Origin: Acidimicrobiales bacterium
GTDB taxonomy: Bacteria; Actinomycetota; Acidimicrobiia; Acidimicrobiales; DATDAH01
Direction of reading: 5' to 3'
DNA length: 64,000 bases
Assembly (NCBI GenBank): GCA_016794585.1
Contig: JAEUJM010000015.1
Coordinates: forward strand, 62,001-126,000
Shown here: positions 50,618 to 58,128 of the stretch, one piece after another
Layout: each line of letters starts with the position of its first letter
Position numbering within the stretch: the stretch's first letter is position 1
The notes under the pieces: generated by a model
What the model was told of the DNA's origin: nothing
The model's database searches: none
What the model saw: the letters and a program-made list of their open reading frames with translations, nothing else
Position numbers and translations under genes: made by a program

Positions 50618-51385
50618 TCAGGCGGCGAGGGTGTCCATGAGGTCGATGAGGAACTCGGCCTCTTCGTGCTCCATGGGCTGCCATCCGGCGATGCCCAGCT
50701 CGGCCAGCACCCGGGCGCCGGCCGGGTCGTCGGCCATGGGCACCAGGACGCTCAGGAGGGTGTCTCGGTGGGGCGCGAGGCGCGGCCCCACCATGAGGGC
50801 GTGGTGGATGACGCTGATCTGGCTGGTGACGAGCGGACGCAGCTGCTCGCGCACGAGCGTGGAGAGCCCGTCGAAGGCCTCGTCGAGGAATGCTCCGACC
50901 TCCGCCCGGCCGTCGAGCAGCGCCTTGGCCACGAGCACGTAGGTGTCCAACTCGACGACCGTGGTGTTGTCGGCGTCGAGGTCGGCGGGCTCGAGCATGA
51001 TGCGGGCGATCATCGAGACGTCCGGGTCGTCGGTCTGGGCGAGGCGCGTGCCCGGGGCCAGGTCCTCGACGTGATGGATGCCCGAGGACGCCGCGGCCGC
51101 CAGCACGACCTCGTCGGGGTGCTGCGCCGGCCGCACCACGGGGGTGAACCCGTACGAGCGGACGAGCACGGCGGCGTCCGACGGGTTGGCGTAGATCATG
51201 TCGACCTCGCCGGCGGCGAGCGCGGCGCGTTGGGCGGCGAAGCTGTCGTGGAGCTCGAGGTGGATGGGCCGGCCGAGGCGGCGCTGCATCCAGGTGTTGA
51301 ACACGAACCACGAGGCGATGAGATCGGGCCCGAAGTCGGGGCTCACGGTGAACTGGGCGACGGACAGGTCGGGGGACATGGTCAC
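50618..51385 (-). CDS. Cytoplasmic PhnD-like substrate-binding protein
   Basis: 255 residues from the GTG at 51385, which overlaps the stop of the PAS gene (GTGA). The fold matches phosphate/phosphonate-type periplasmic binding proteins (PhnD): HDSFAAQRAALAAGEVDMIYANPSDAA, and VVELDTYVLVAKALLDGRAEVGAFLDEAFDG. There is no signal peptide or lipobox and no permease gene, so it would remain in the cytoplasm and may serve as a ligand sensor. It ends a tightly linked five-gene leftward cluster with PAS and roadblock proteins. Confidence 0.8.
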   Translation of the reverse strand: MTMSPDLSVAQFTVSPDFGPDLIASWFVFNTWMQRRLGRPIHLELHDSFAAQRAALAAGEVDMIYANPSDAAVLVRSYGFTPVVRPAQHPDEVVLAAAASSGIHHVEDLAPGTRLAQTDDPDVSMIARIMLEPADLDADNTTVVELDTYVLVAKALLDGRAEVGAFLDEAFDGLSTLVREQLRPLVTSQISVIHHALMVGPRLAPHRDTLLSVLVPMADDPAGARVLAELGIAGWQPMEHEEAEFLIDLMDTLAA

Positions 51386-51864
51386 ACCATCGTCAGGTAG
51401 AGGGCCTGGGACGCCTCGACCTTGGTGCGCGACGGCTTGCGTCGGACCGAGGTGAGGCTGACGATCTCGCCGTTGCGGACGTTGGGGATGACGGTGGCGT
51501 ACACCCAGTAGAAGCCGCCGTCCCGGCGCAGGTTCTTCACGTAGCCGTGCCACTTCTCGCCGGCGAGGACGGTGTCCCAGAGGCCGGCGAACGCGGGGGC
51601 GGGCATGTCGGGGTGGCGCAGGATGTGGTGGGGGGCACCCAGCAGCTCTTCGGCGGAGTAGCCCGACATGTCGACGAAGGCCTGGTTCATCTCGGTGATG
51701 ACGCCGGCGAGGTCGGTCCGGCTGACGATGAGCTTGCCCTCGGGAAAGGGCGTCTCGATGTCGGTGACGAACACCCGGCGGGTGGTGCCGTCGTGGAAGG
51801 TCAGGTGGTGCTCCGTGCCCGTCCCGTTGACCTGCTCGGGCACCATGTCGGCCAGCACGGTCAC
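51382..51864 (-). CDS. Stand-alone PAS domain protein (aerotaxis type)
   Basis: 160 residues. One PAS domain: GKLIVSRTDLAGVITEMNQAF, VDMSGYSAEELLGAPHHILRHPDMP, and GEKWHGYVKNLRRDGGFYWVY, closest to the Aer-type PAS core that binds FAD (the usual HPDMP and W are present). There is no output domain, so it should pass its signal to a partner. The gene overlaps its neighbours on both sides (roadblock gene and PhnD-like gene). Confidence 0.88.
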   Translation of the reverse strand: MTVLADMVPEQVNGTGTEHHLTFHDGTTRRVFVTDIETPFPEGKLIVSRTDLAGVITEMNQAFVDMSGYSAEELLGAPHHILRHPDMPAPAFAGLWDTVLAGEKWHGYVKNLRRDGGFYWVYATVIPNVRNGEIVSLTSVRRKPSRTKVEASQALYLTMV

Positions 51865-52259
51865 CCCGGGAAGGCCGGGACGGTGCTGGGCACCGGCGAC
51901 AGGAGCGAGGAGATCTGCTCGGCGGCCCGCTTGGCGTCGAGGAAGATCAGGCCCAGCTTGGCCTGCGGGTTTGCCAGCACGGTGAGCACGGCGTCCGCAC
52001 CCGCATGGGTCATCAGCACGTAGCCGTGGCCGCCCTTGATCATCACCTGCTCGAGGTCGCCCCGGGACAGCTCGGCGGCGGTCCGGTCGCCGAGGGAGAG
52101 CATGGCCGCTCCCATCGCGCCCACCCGGTCGGGGTCGAGTCCCTGGGGCAGGAGGGAAGCGATCATGAGGCCGTCGGTCGACAGCACCGCACAGGCCTCG
52201 ATGTCGGCCGAGGTGGCGTTCAGCTCGGCGAGGATCGAGGTGAGGAGGTCCTCTCTCAT
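51861..52259 (-). CDS. Roadblock/LC7 family protein
   Basis: 132 residues from the ATG at 52259. The family fold is evident: SILAELNATSADIEACAVLS, TDGLMIASLLPQG, and MIKGGHGYVLMTHAGADAVLTVLA. In actinobacteria and myxobacteria such proteins (MglB type) act as partners of small Ras-like GTPases (MglA) or as scaffold dimers; no GTPase gene is in this window. ATGA overlap with the preceding gene, and a 4-base overlap with the PAS gene, show tight coupling. Confidence 0.88.
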   Translation of the reverse strand: MREDLLTSILAELNATSADIEACAVLSTDGLMIASLLPQGLDPDRVGAMGAAMLSLGDRTAAELSRGDLEQVMIKGGHGYVLMTHAGADAVLTVLANPQAKLGLIFLDAKRAAEQISSLLSPVPSTVPAFPG

Positions 52260-52948
52260 TGGTGGGCTCCTTGCAGGGGGGTCGGGGTGGACGTCGCGGA
52301 GGGCAGGGTGGGGGCGGCGCCGTAGCGCAGCATCAGCACCCAGATCAGGTCGGTGAAGGCCTGCTGGTGCAGGCGGGGGATGCCCACGATGGTGAGCACG
52401 AAGCGCTCGTCGCCGATGTGGAGGGGCCAGAAGCCCACCTGGCTGTTGCCGGCGCCGTCGACGAGGGCCCAGGCGCTCGTGGGCAGGCCGACCGAGGTGT
52501 CGAAGTGACGCCGGTGGCGCTCGTGGAGGATGCCGAGATCGGCGCTGAGAGCGGCGAGGGCCTCCGCCGACTCGGCGCCGAACCCGGCCGACCCGGCCAC
52601 GAACCCCTGGGCGTCCACGAGGAGCGCCCGACCGTCCGACGAGAGCGCGGGCAGGAGGTGCGGGAGCACCTGCTCGAGCGACCCGCCCGAGATCGTGCGG
52701 GGCTCGGGGTGGCCCTCGACCAGGCCCTCCTCCTGGGCGTGTTGGACGATGCGCAGCGCGTCGTCGGGGGTGCACCGGAACCAGCCCGCGAGGGTGTCCG
52801 CGTCGAGGGCGGGGGTGGTCGGGTGCAGGAGGAGGATGCGCAGGAGGTGGGTGACGACGTCGGCCTCGGGGGCCTCGGCGGCGTGGAAGGCGCCGACGGG
52901 GGTCGGCTGGGCGTAGAGGCCGGCGGCGAGCTGCAGGTGCTGGCTCAT
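52256..52948 (-). CDS. wHTH-like plus roadblock-like protein
   Basis: 230 residues. Residues about 28-75 look like a winged helix (VTHLLRILLLHPTTPALDAD, FRCTPDDALRIVQHAQEEGLV). The C-terminal part (about 88-215) has the roadblock pattern of helix-strand-strand-helix: EQVLPHLLPALSSDGRALLVD, TSAWALVDGAGNSQVGFWPL, FVLTIVGIPRLHQQAFTDLI. It could heterodimerise with the following roadblock protein. It starts 1 base behind the stop of the gene before. The assignment is by pattern only. Confidence 0.65.
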   Translation of the reverse strand: MSQHLQLAAGLYAQPTPVGAFHAAEAPEADVVTHLLRILLLHPTTPALDADTLAGWFRCTPDDALRIVQHAQEEGLVEGHPEPRTISGGSLEQVLPHLLPALSSDGRALLVDAQGFVAGSAGFGAESAEALAALSADLGILHERHRRHFDTSVGLPTSAWALVDGAGNSQVGFWPLHIGDERFVLTIVGIPRLHQQAFTDLIWVLMLRYGAAPTLPSATSTPTPLQGAHQ

Positions 52949-52949
52949 G

Positions 52950-53447
52950 TCAGCTCCACACCGTCACGGTCGGGTGCAGGTCGACGACCTCGACCAGGGG
53001 TCGCCCGGTCACCCCGAGGTGCAAGACCGAGCAGGGGGCCGGGGGGATGGGGTCCGTCGCGGTCAGTCCGGCGGCGAGGTGCTGGCGCAACGCCACCGTC
53101 CGCTCCGGCCCGAGTGCGGGAGCGGCGCCCGTGAGCACGGTGGTGCGGAGGCGCTCCGCGGTCGTCCCGGTGGCGATGAGGAAGTCGACGACCGCGCCGT
53201 AGAGCTCGTCGGGCTGGCCCGCGTCGACCAGGCCCTGGACCCGAGCGAGGTGGAGGCGGGCGTCGTCGGGTGTGCGCAGCACGCGTCGGGCGAGCTGCTC
53301 GACGGTGTCGCCACCGGCGAGGTCGGCGCCGACGTCGATGGCCCGCAGGCCGGGGATGCCCTGAGTGCTGCCGGCGGCGCGCTCCCAACGATGGTCCGCA
53401 CCCGAGCGTCGCTCGTCGCGGTCGATGACCAGCGCCCCGTTCGTCAT
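52950..53447 (-). CDS. Hypothetical protein heading the roadblock-PAS cluster
   Basis: 165 residues from the ATG at 53447; the frame continues upstream to 53498 without family signs. It is alpha-helical and soluble: GDTVEQLARRVLRTPDDARLHL, ELYGAVVDFLIATGTTAERL and a beta-rich C-terminus (CSVLHLGVTGRPLVEVVDLHPTVTVW). No known family is recognised. The next gene starts 1 base behind its stop, so it is the first member of the cluster. Confidence 0.6.
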   Translation of the reverse strand: MTNGALVIDRDERRSGADHRWERAAGSTQGIPGLRAIDVGADLAGGDTVEQLARRVLRTPDDARLHLARVQGLVDAGQPDELYGAVVDFLIATGTTAERLRTTVLTGAAPALGPERTVALRQHLAAGLTATDPIPPAPCSVLHLGVTGRPLVEVVDLHPTVTVWS

Positions 53448-53621
53448 GTGCAACCCATCGGTCGCACGCGCCCCGCAGGTTGAGGGCGACCCACGCATTC
53501 GGGACCTTGGTCCCTTCTCGGCGTGGGCCCTTTGCCTCAGGCCCGGCGGGCCGACGTGGCCCGGGCGGGTCCTGGCCGGGTCCCCGCTGCTGGTCCAGAG
53601 GGGTAGGTCAGGGGAGGTGGG

Positions 53622-54236
53622 TCAGGAGGCGGAGGCGTCGCCGCGCCGGTTGCGCCACCACCGGATGGCGAAGAAGGCGCCAGCCGCGCCAGCGATGAGC
53701 AGCAACCCGTTGACCACGATGCTGGCCAGGTTCCCGTCCTCGTCACCCTCGTCGTCGGTGCCGTCGCGGTCGGCGGCGGTGGTCGTGGTGGCCTCCGGGT
53801 CGGCGGCCGTCGTCGCGGGGGCCTCGGCGGCGGTCGTGGTCGTGGTTGCCACCTCGGCGACGGCGAACGTGAAGGTGGTCGACGCCTCGGGCTCGGTCGA
53901 GGAGGCCGTGACCGTGTACTCGCCGGTCGTCTCGACCGCCACCTCGCCGGTGTAGGCGCCGGCCCGATCGCCGGGCGCCATGGTGACGGGCACGGGGCCG
54001 CCGGTCGGGCCCTGGACGGTGACCGTGAGGGCTGCGTCCTCGGCGCCGTGGCCGTCGTTGTCGTAGGTGAGCAGCAGATCGATGGTGTAGGTGCCGTCGG
54101 CCGCCGGCTCGGCCCGGGTGGCGCTGAAGGTGCCGGTGTCGGTGTGGGCGCCGGCCGGGGCAGCCGTGGCGACGGCCAGCAGCACCGCGGCGGCGACGGC
54201 CAGGGCGCCGACGAGTGAGCGCCTCACGCGCTCCAC
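53622..54236 (-). CDS. Exported Ig-like/CopC-like protein with C-terminal membrane anchor
   Basis: 204 residues. A signal peptide (LVGALAVAAAVLLAVATAAPAGA) is followed by a beta-rich domain starting at His (AHTDTGTFSATRAEP) of about 100 residues with VTVQGPTGGPVPVTMAPGD and YTGEVAVETTGEYTVTASS, the look of a CopC/YtkA-type sandwich. A Thr/Ala linker then leads to one membrane helix (IVVNGLLLIAGAAGAFFAI) with RWWRNRR on the inside. The start overlaps the end of the GlnR-like gene by 13 bases. Confidence 0.75.
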   Translation of the reverse strand: MERVRRSLVGALAVAAAVLLAVATAAPAGAHTDTGTFSATRAEPAADGTYTIDLLLTYDNDGHGAEDAALTVTVQGPTGGPVPVTMAPGDRAGAYTGEVAVETTGEYTVTASSTEPEASTTFTFAVAEVATTTTTAAEAPATTAADPEATTTTAADRDGTDDEGDEDGNLASIVVNGLLLIAGAAGAFFAIRWWRNRRGDASAS

Positions 54237-54904
54237 CGGGACTGGCCGAAGCGGTAGCCGACCGAGCGCACCGTGGAGATCAGACCGGCGTGCTCCTCGC
54301 CGAGCTTGGCCCTGAGGCGCCGGACGTGGACGTCCACCGTGCGGGCGCCGCCGTAGTACTCGTAGCCCCAGACCCGGCTGAGGAGGGTCTCGCGGGTGAA
54401 GACCTTGCCGGGGTGCGACGCCAGGAAGGTGAGCAGCTCGTACTCCATGTAGGTGAGGTCGAGGGGCACGCCGTTGATGGCGGCCTGGTAGGTCTCGAGG
54501 TTGAGGACGAGGTCGCCGTACTCGACGAGCTCGGGGCGGGTGCCACGGCCACTGGCGAAGAAGAGGTGCTTCAGGCGGGCCTCGAGCTCGCGCGGGTGGA
54601 ACGGGTTGAGGCAGAAGTCGTCGAAGAGGTCGTCCCGCAGCTCGAGGTCGCCGAGCTGGGTGCCACTGATCAGCAGCAGCAGCGGCTCGAGGGGCTGGTC
54701 GCGCTTGCGCAGGGTGCGGGCGACCGCGAAGGCCCGCTCGGGGTCGTCGTAGGCGCAGATGATGGCGCCGTCCCAGCCGCCGTCGGGCTCGTTGCGCTCG
54801 GCGGCGAGCTCGTCGCCCACGGCCTTCCAGGGATAGCCCGCGAGATCGAGGGCCTGGGCCAGCTCCGGCGGGGCCGGGTCGGGGAACAGCAGCAACGGTT
54901 CCAT
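54224..54904 (-). CDS. glnR: GlnR-like OmpR-family nitrogen regulator
   Basis: 226 residues from the ATG at 54904 (a GTG at 54922 would add six). The receiver domain is atypical: it lacks the usual Asp pocket, with PLLLLISGTQLGDLELRDDL and FDDFCLNPFHPRELEARLKHLF at its end. The OmpR winged helix is well conserved: DLTYMEYELLTFLASHPGKV, FTRETLLSRVWGYEYYGG and ARTVDVHVRRLRAKLGEE..., which closely follows the actinobacterial GlnR pattern. GlnR is the main nitrogen regulator, binding without phosphorylation. It lies 57 bases behind a glutamine synthetase gene, and a GlnR-box-like array is found in the glnA region. Confidence 0.82.
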   Translation of the reverse strand: MEPLLLFPDPAPPELAQALDLAGYPWKAVGDELAAERNEPDGGWDGAIICAYDDPERAFAVARTLRKRDQPLEPLLLLISGTQLGDLELRDDLFDDFCLNPFHPRELEARLKHLFFASGRGTRPELVEYGDLVLNLETYQAAINGVPLDLTYMEYELLTFLASHPGKVFTRETLLSRVWGYEYYGGARTVDVHVRRLRAKLGEEHAGLISTVRSVGYRFGQSRWSA

Positions 54905-54960
54905 GTGGACGCCCTCGAACACGCTTCGGTCTCTCGGTGGATACTCGTGGTGGCCCGTGG

Positions 54961-56295
54961 CTACCAGCTCGGAAGGTACCGGGCCAGCTCGAACGGTGTC
55001 ACCTGCGCCTTGTAGTCGGTCCACTCGGACCGCTTGTTGCGCAGGAACCACTCGAAGATGTGCTCGCCCAGTGCCTCGGCCACCAGCTCGGACTTCTCCA
55101 TCTCGTCGAGGGCCTCGGCCAGCGACTGGGGCAGGGCGGTCATGCCCTCGGCGGCGCGCTCCTCGTCGGTGAGCTCGAACACGTTGGCGGCCGCTTCGGG
55201 GCCGAGCTCGTAGCCCTCCTCGAGCCCCTTCAGGCCGGCGGCCAGCATCACCGAGTAGGCGAGGTAGGGGTTGCAGGCGGGATCGGGTGAGCGGTACTCG
55301 ATGCGCGTGGACGACTCCTTGCCCGCCTTGGCGAGTGGCACCCGGACGAGGGCAGAGCGGTTGTTGCGCGCCCACGACACGTGGACCGGGGCCTCGGACC
55401 CGGGGATGAGGCGCTTGTAGGAGTTGACCAGCTGGTTGGTGACGGCGGTGATCTCCCGGGCGTGCACCAGCAGGCCGGCGATGAAGCTGCGGCCCACCTT
55501 GGACAGCTTGTACTCGTCGTCGGGGTCGTGGAAGGCGTTGGTGTCGCCTTCGAACAGGGAGAGGTGGGTGTGCATCCCCGAGCCCTGCACGCCCTGGAGG
55601 GGCTTGGGCATGAACGTGGCGTAGGCGCCACGCTCGACCGCGATCTCTCGCACGACGAGGCGGAACGTCATGACGTTGTCGGCCATCGACAGCGCGTCGG
55701 TGTAGCGCAGGTCGATCTCGTGCTGGCTGGGGCTGTCCTCGTGGAACGAGTACTCGATGGGGATGCCCATCGCCTCGAGCATGTGGATGGTGCGCTTGCG
55801 CAGGTCGCTGGCGACATCGGCGGTGGTGAGGTCGAAGTACGACCCGCTGTCGAGGGGGACGAGCTCCTGGGCGGGGTCGCCGTGGCCGAAGTAGAAGAAC
55901 TCCATCTCGGGGGCGCAGAAGAAGGTGAAGCCTCGCTCGTGGGCCCGGTCGAGGTTGCGCTTCAGCACCTGGCGGGGATCACCCTCGAAGGGCGTGCCGT
56001 CGAGGTTCTCGATGTCGCAGAACATGCGGGCGGAGTTCTCGTCGGCCTCGGCCCAGGGGAGCAGTTCGAAGGTGTTCGGGTCGGGACGGGCGAGGACGTC
56101 GCTCTCCTGCACCCGACTGAAGCCGTCGATGGCGGAGCCGTCGAACCACATGCCCTCCTCGAAGGCGTTCTCGAGCTCGGCCGGGGTGATGGCCACGGAC
56201 TTCAGCTGGCCCAGGACGTCGGTGAACCAGAGGCGGATGAGACGGACGCCCCGCTCCTCGACGGTTCGCAGCACGTAGTCCTGTTGGCGCTCCAT
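54961..56295 (-). CDS. Glutamine synthetase type I, non-adenylylated paralogue
   Basis: 444 residues. Glutamine synthetase landmarks: FEEGMWFDGSAIDGF, CAPEMEFFYF (metal-binding Glu), GSGMHTHLSLFEGD, SYKRLIPGSEAPVHVSW and RIEYRSPDPACNPYLA. At the place where adenylylated enzymes have LYDLPPEE it reads VFELTDEE, without the Tyr, so it cannot be adenylylated at that site. The short type I-alpha length fits the GlnA2-like or feedback-inhibited group. It diverges from the canonical glnA over 185 bases and is followed by the GlnR-like gene. Confidence 0.93.
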   Translation of the reverse strand: MERQQDYVLRTVEERGVRLIRLWFTDVLGQLKSVAITPAELENAFEEGMWFDGSAIDGFSRVQESDVLARPDPNTFELLPWAEADENSARMFCDIENLDGTPFEGDPRQVLKRNLDRAHERGFTFFCAPEMEFFYFGHGDPAQELVPLDSGSYFDLTTADVASDLRKRTIHMLEAMGIPIEYSFHEDSPSQHEIDLRYTDALSMADNVMTFRLVVREIAVERGAYATFMPKPLQGVQGSGMHTHLSLFEGDTNAFHDPDDEYKLSKVGRSFIAGLLVHAREITAVTNQLVNSYKRLIPGSEAPVHVSWARNNRSALVRVPLAKAGKESSTRIEYRSPDPACNPYLAYSVMLAAGLKGLEEGYELGPEAAANVFELTDEERAAEGMTALPQSLAEALDEMEKSELVAEALGEHIFEWFLRNKRSEWTDYKAQVTPFELARYLPSW

Positions 56296-56345
56296 CCCGC
56301 CAGTGAACCACGGCCGGACCAGGGGCCTGGCAGACGGCTCGCCAC

Positions 56346-56383
56346 TTCACATAGCGTTCACAATCGGGCAACGGGTGGGAAAC
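56346..56383. promoter_or_regulatory. GlnR-box-like array between the two glutamine synthetase genes
   Basis: Four pentamers spaced by exactly six bases: TTCAC (56346), TTCAC (56357), GCAAC (56368), GAAAC (56379). Streptomyces/Mycobacterium GlnR boxes consist of gTnAc-n6-GaAAc units with this same 11-bp period; first and fourth pentamers fit best, second and third partly. It lies 50 bases from the start of the minus-strand gene and 98 bases from glnA. Confidence 0.6.
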
Positions 56384-56480
56384 GGCGCACCGCGAGGCTC
56401 GTCGTCGTCCGGTTGGACGGATTCCCCATCTGGGGGGCACACCCGCGTGCCCCGACCCCCGAAAACCCGCAGGAGGAACC

Positions 56481-57905
56481 GTGCAGGAGCGCACACCATC
56501 CGAAGTGCTGGCACTGGCCAAGGACGAGGGCGTCGAGATCGTCGACATCCGGTTCTGCGACCTCCCCGGCCTCATGCAGCACTTCTCCATCCCGGTCTCC
56601 CAGCTCGAGGAGGACACCTTCGAGGAGGGCCTCGGCTTCGACGGTTCGTCGATCCGAGGTTTCCAGGAGATCCAGGAGTCGGACATGATCCTGATCCCGG
56701 ACCCGAACACCGCGGTGATCGACCCGTTCACGCAGCACAAGACGATGAACATCAACTGCTTCGTGCACGACCCGATCACCCTCGAGCACTACAGCCGTGA
56801 CCCGCGGTACGTGGCCAAGAAGGCCGAGGAGTACCTCCAGAGCACCGGCATCGCCGACACCTGCTACGTCGGGCCCGAGGCCGAGTTCTTCATCTTCGAC
56901 GACGTCCGCTACCACCAGGACTCCCACTCGGCGAGCTACTCGGTGGACTCGATCGAGGCCTCTTGGAACACCGGCAAGGACGAGGGCCCGAACCTCGGCT
57001 ACAAGCCCCGCTACAAGGAGGGCTACTTCCCGGTCCCGCCGATGGACCACTACCAGGACCTGCGGTCGGAGATGACCCTGGCCCTGCAGGCGGTGGGCAT
57101 CGACGTCGAGGTGCAGCACCACGAGGTCGGCACCGCCGGCCAGGCCGAGATCGACATCCGCTTCTCGCCCCTCGCCGACATGGCCGACCAGCTGATGCTG
57201 TTCAAGTACGTCATCAAGAACGTCGCCTGGCGCAACGGCAAGACCGCGACCTTCATGCCGAAGCCGGTGTTCGAGGACAACGGCTCGGGCATGCACGTCC
57301 ACCAGTCGCTGTGGAAGAACGGTGAGCCCTTGTTCTACGACGAGGCCGGCTACGCCGGGCTGTCGGACATGGGCCGGTGGTACATCGGCGGCCTGCTCAA
57401 GCACGCCCGCTCGGTGATCGCCTTCACCAACCCGACCACCAACTCCTACAAGCGCCTGGTGCCGGGCTACGAGGCGCCGGTGAACCTGGTCTACAGCCAG
57501 CGCAACCGCTCGGCGTCGGTGCGCATCCCGCTGTACTCGAAGAGCCCGAAGGCCAAGCGCCTCGAGTTCCGGTGCCCCGACCCGTCCTCGAACCCGTACC
57601 TGGCCTTCTCGGCCATGTTGATGGCGGGCCTCGACGGCATCCAGAACAAGATCGAGCCGCCCGACCCGGTCGACCGCGACCTCTACGACCTCCCGCCCGA
57701 GGAGCTGGCCAAGGTGCCGCAGGTGCCCGGCTCGCTGCCCGAGGCCCTCGAGGCGCTGGAGGCCGACCAGGACTTCCTGAAGGCCGGCGGCGTGTTCACC
57801 GACGACCTCATCGAGACCCACATCGCCTACAAGCGCGAGCACGAGGTGGACCCCCTCCGCCTCCGCCCGCACCCGTGGGAGTTCCACCTCTACTACGACA
57901 TCTAG
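56481..57905 (+). CDS. glnA: Glutamine synthetase type I
   Basis: 474 residues, full type I-beta length. It makes glutamine from glutamate, ammonia and ATP. Seen are [70 protein letters not shown] and [18 protein letters not shown]; the adenylylation loop [13 protein letters not shown] with Tyr is intact, so activity is probably tuned by adenylylation. The GTG has AGGAGG six bases upstream. A 12-bp inverted repeat follows the stop. Confidence 0.97.
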   Translation: MQERTPSEVLALAKDEGVEIVDIRFCDLPGLMQHFSIPVSQLEEDTFEEGLGFDGSSIRGFQEIQESDMILIPDPNTAVIDPFTQHKTMNINCFVHDPITLEHYSRDPRYVAKKAEEYLQSTGIADTCYVGPEAEFFIFDDVRYHQDSHSASYSVDSIEASWNTGKDEGPNLGYKPRYKEGYFPVPPMDHYQDLRSEMTLALQAVGIDVEVQHHEVGTAGQAEIDIRFSPLADMADQLMLFKYVIKNVAWRNGKTATFMPKPVFEDNGSGMHVHQSLWKNGEPLFYDEAGYAGLSDMGRWYIGGLLKHARSVIAFTNPTTNSYKRLVPGYEAPVNLVYSQRNRSASVRIPLYSKSPKAKRLEFRCPDPSSNPYLAFSAMLMAGLDGIQNKIEPPDPVDRDLYDLPPEELAKVPQVPGSLPEALEALEADQDFLKAGGVFTDDLIETHIAYKREHEVDPLRLRPHPWEFHLYYDI

Positions 57906-57921
57906 ACCCGAGGTCTGGTCG

Positions 57922-57963
57922 CTCCGCAGGTCAGGGGTCGGTTATGGCCTTTGACCTGCGGAG
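57922..57963. terminator. Perfect 12-bp inverted repeat behind glnA
   Basis: CTCCGCAGGTCA (57922-57933) and TGACCTGCGGAG (57952-57963) enclose an 18-base loop. No T-run follows; it may stop or stabilise the glnA transcript. CCGCAGGTCAGG recurs at 60609. Confidence 0.55.
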
Positions 57964-58023
57964 ACACTTGTCCAGGGCGTACTAGCCCGTACCGGCGATT
58001 CCGCCCCTGTTCTCAGGATTTAG

Positions 58024-58043
58024 CGGACTCCTCGCGGACTCGG
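58024..58043 (+). repeat. 20-bp direct repeat, left copy, bounding the AlbA island
   Basis: CGGACTCCTCGCGGACTCGG here matches the copy at 60569-60588 with a single mismatch. The two copies bracket 2.5 kb holding the AlbA-type regulator and the frameshifted gene. Confidence 0.7.
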
Positions 58044-58072
58044 GATGTCGGCCGCGGCCGGACCGTTTGAGG

Positions 58073-58113
58073 GAGTTTGGCGGATCTGCGCACTGGCGGG
58101 ATCCGCCAAACTC
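58073..58113. promoter_or_regulatory. Perfect 14-bp inverted repeat ahead of the AlbA-type gene (operator-like)
   Basis: GAGTTTGGCGGATC (58073-58086) and GATCCGCCAAACTC (58100-58113) are exact inverses, 13 bases apart; a third half-site CCGCCAAACT follows at 58113-58122, directly before the GTG at 58129. This looks like an autoregulatory operator. Confidence 0.65.
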
Positions 58114-58128
58114 CGCCAAACTGTCGCA

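Noticed and set aside
50618..51385. Phosphonate ABC importer
   Set aside because: No signal peptide, no permease or ATPase gene next to the PhnD-like gene.
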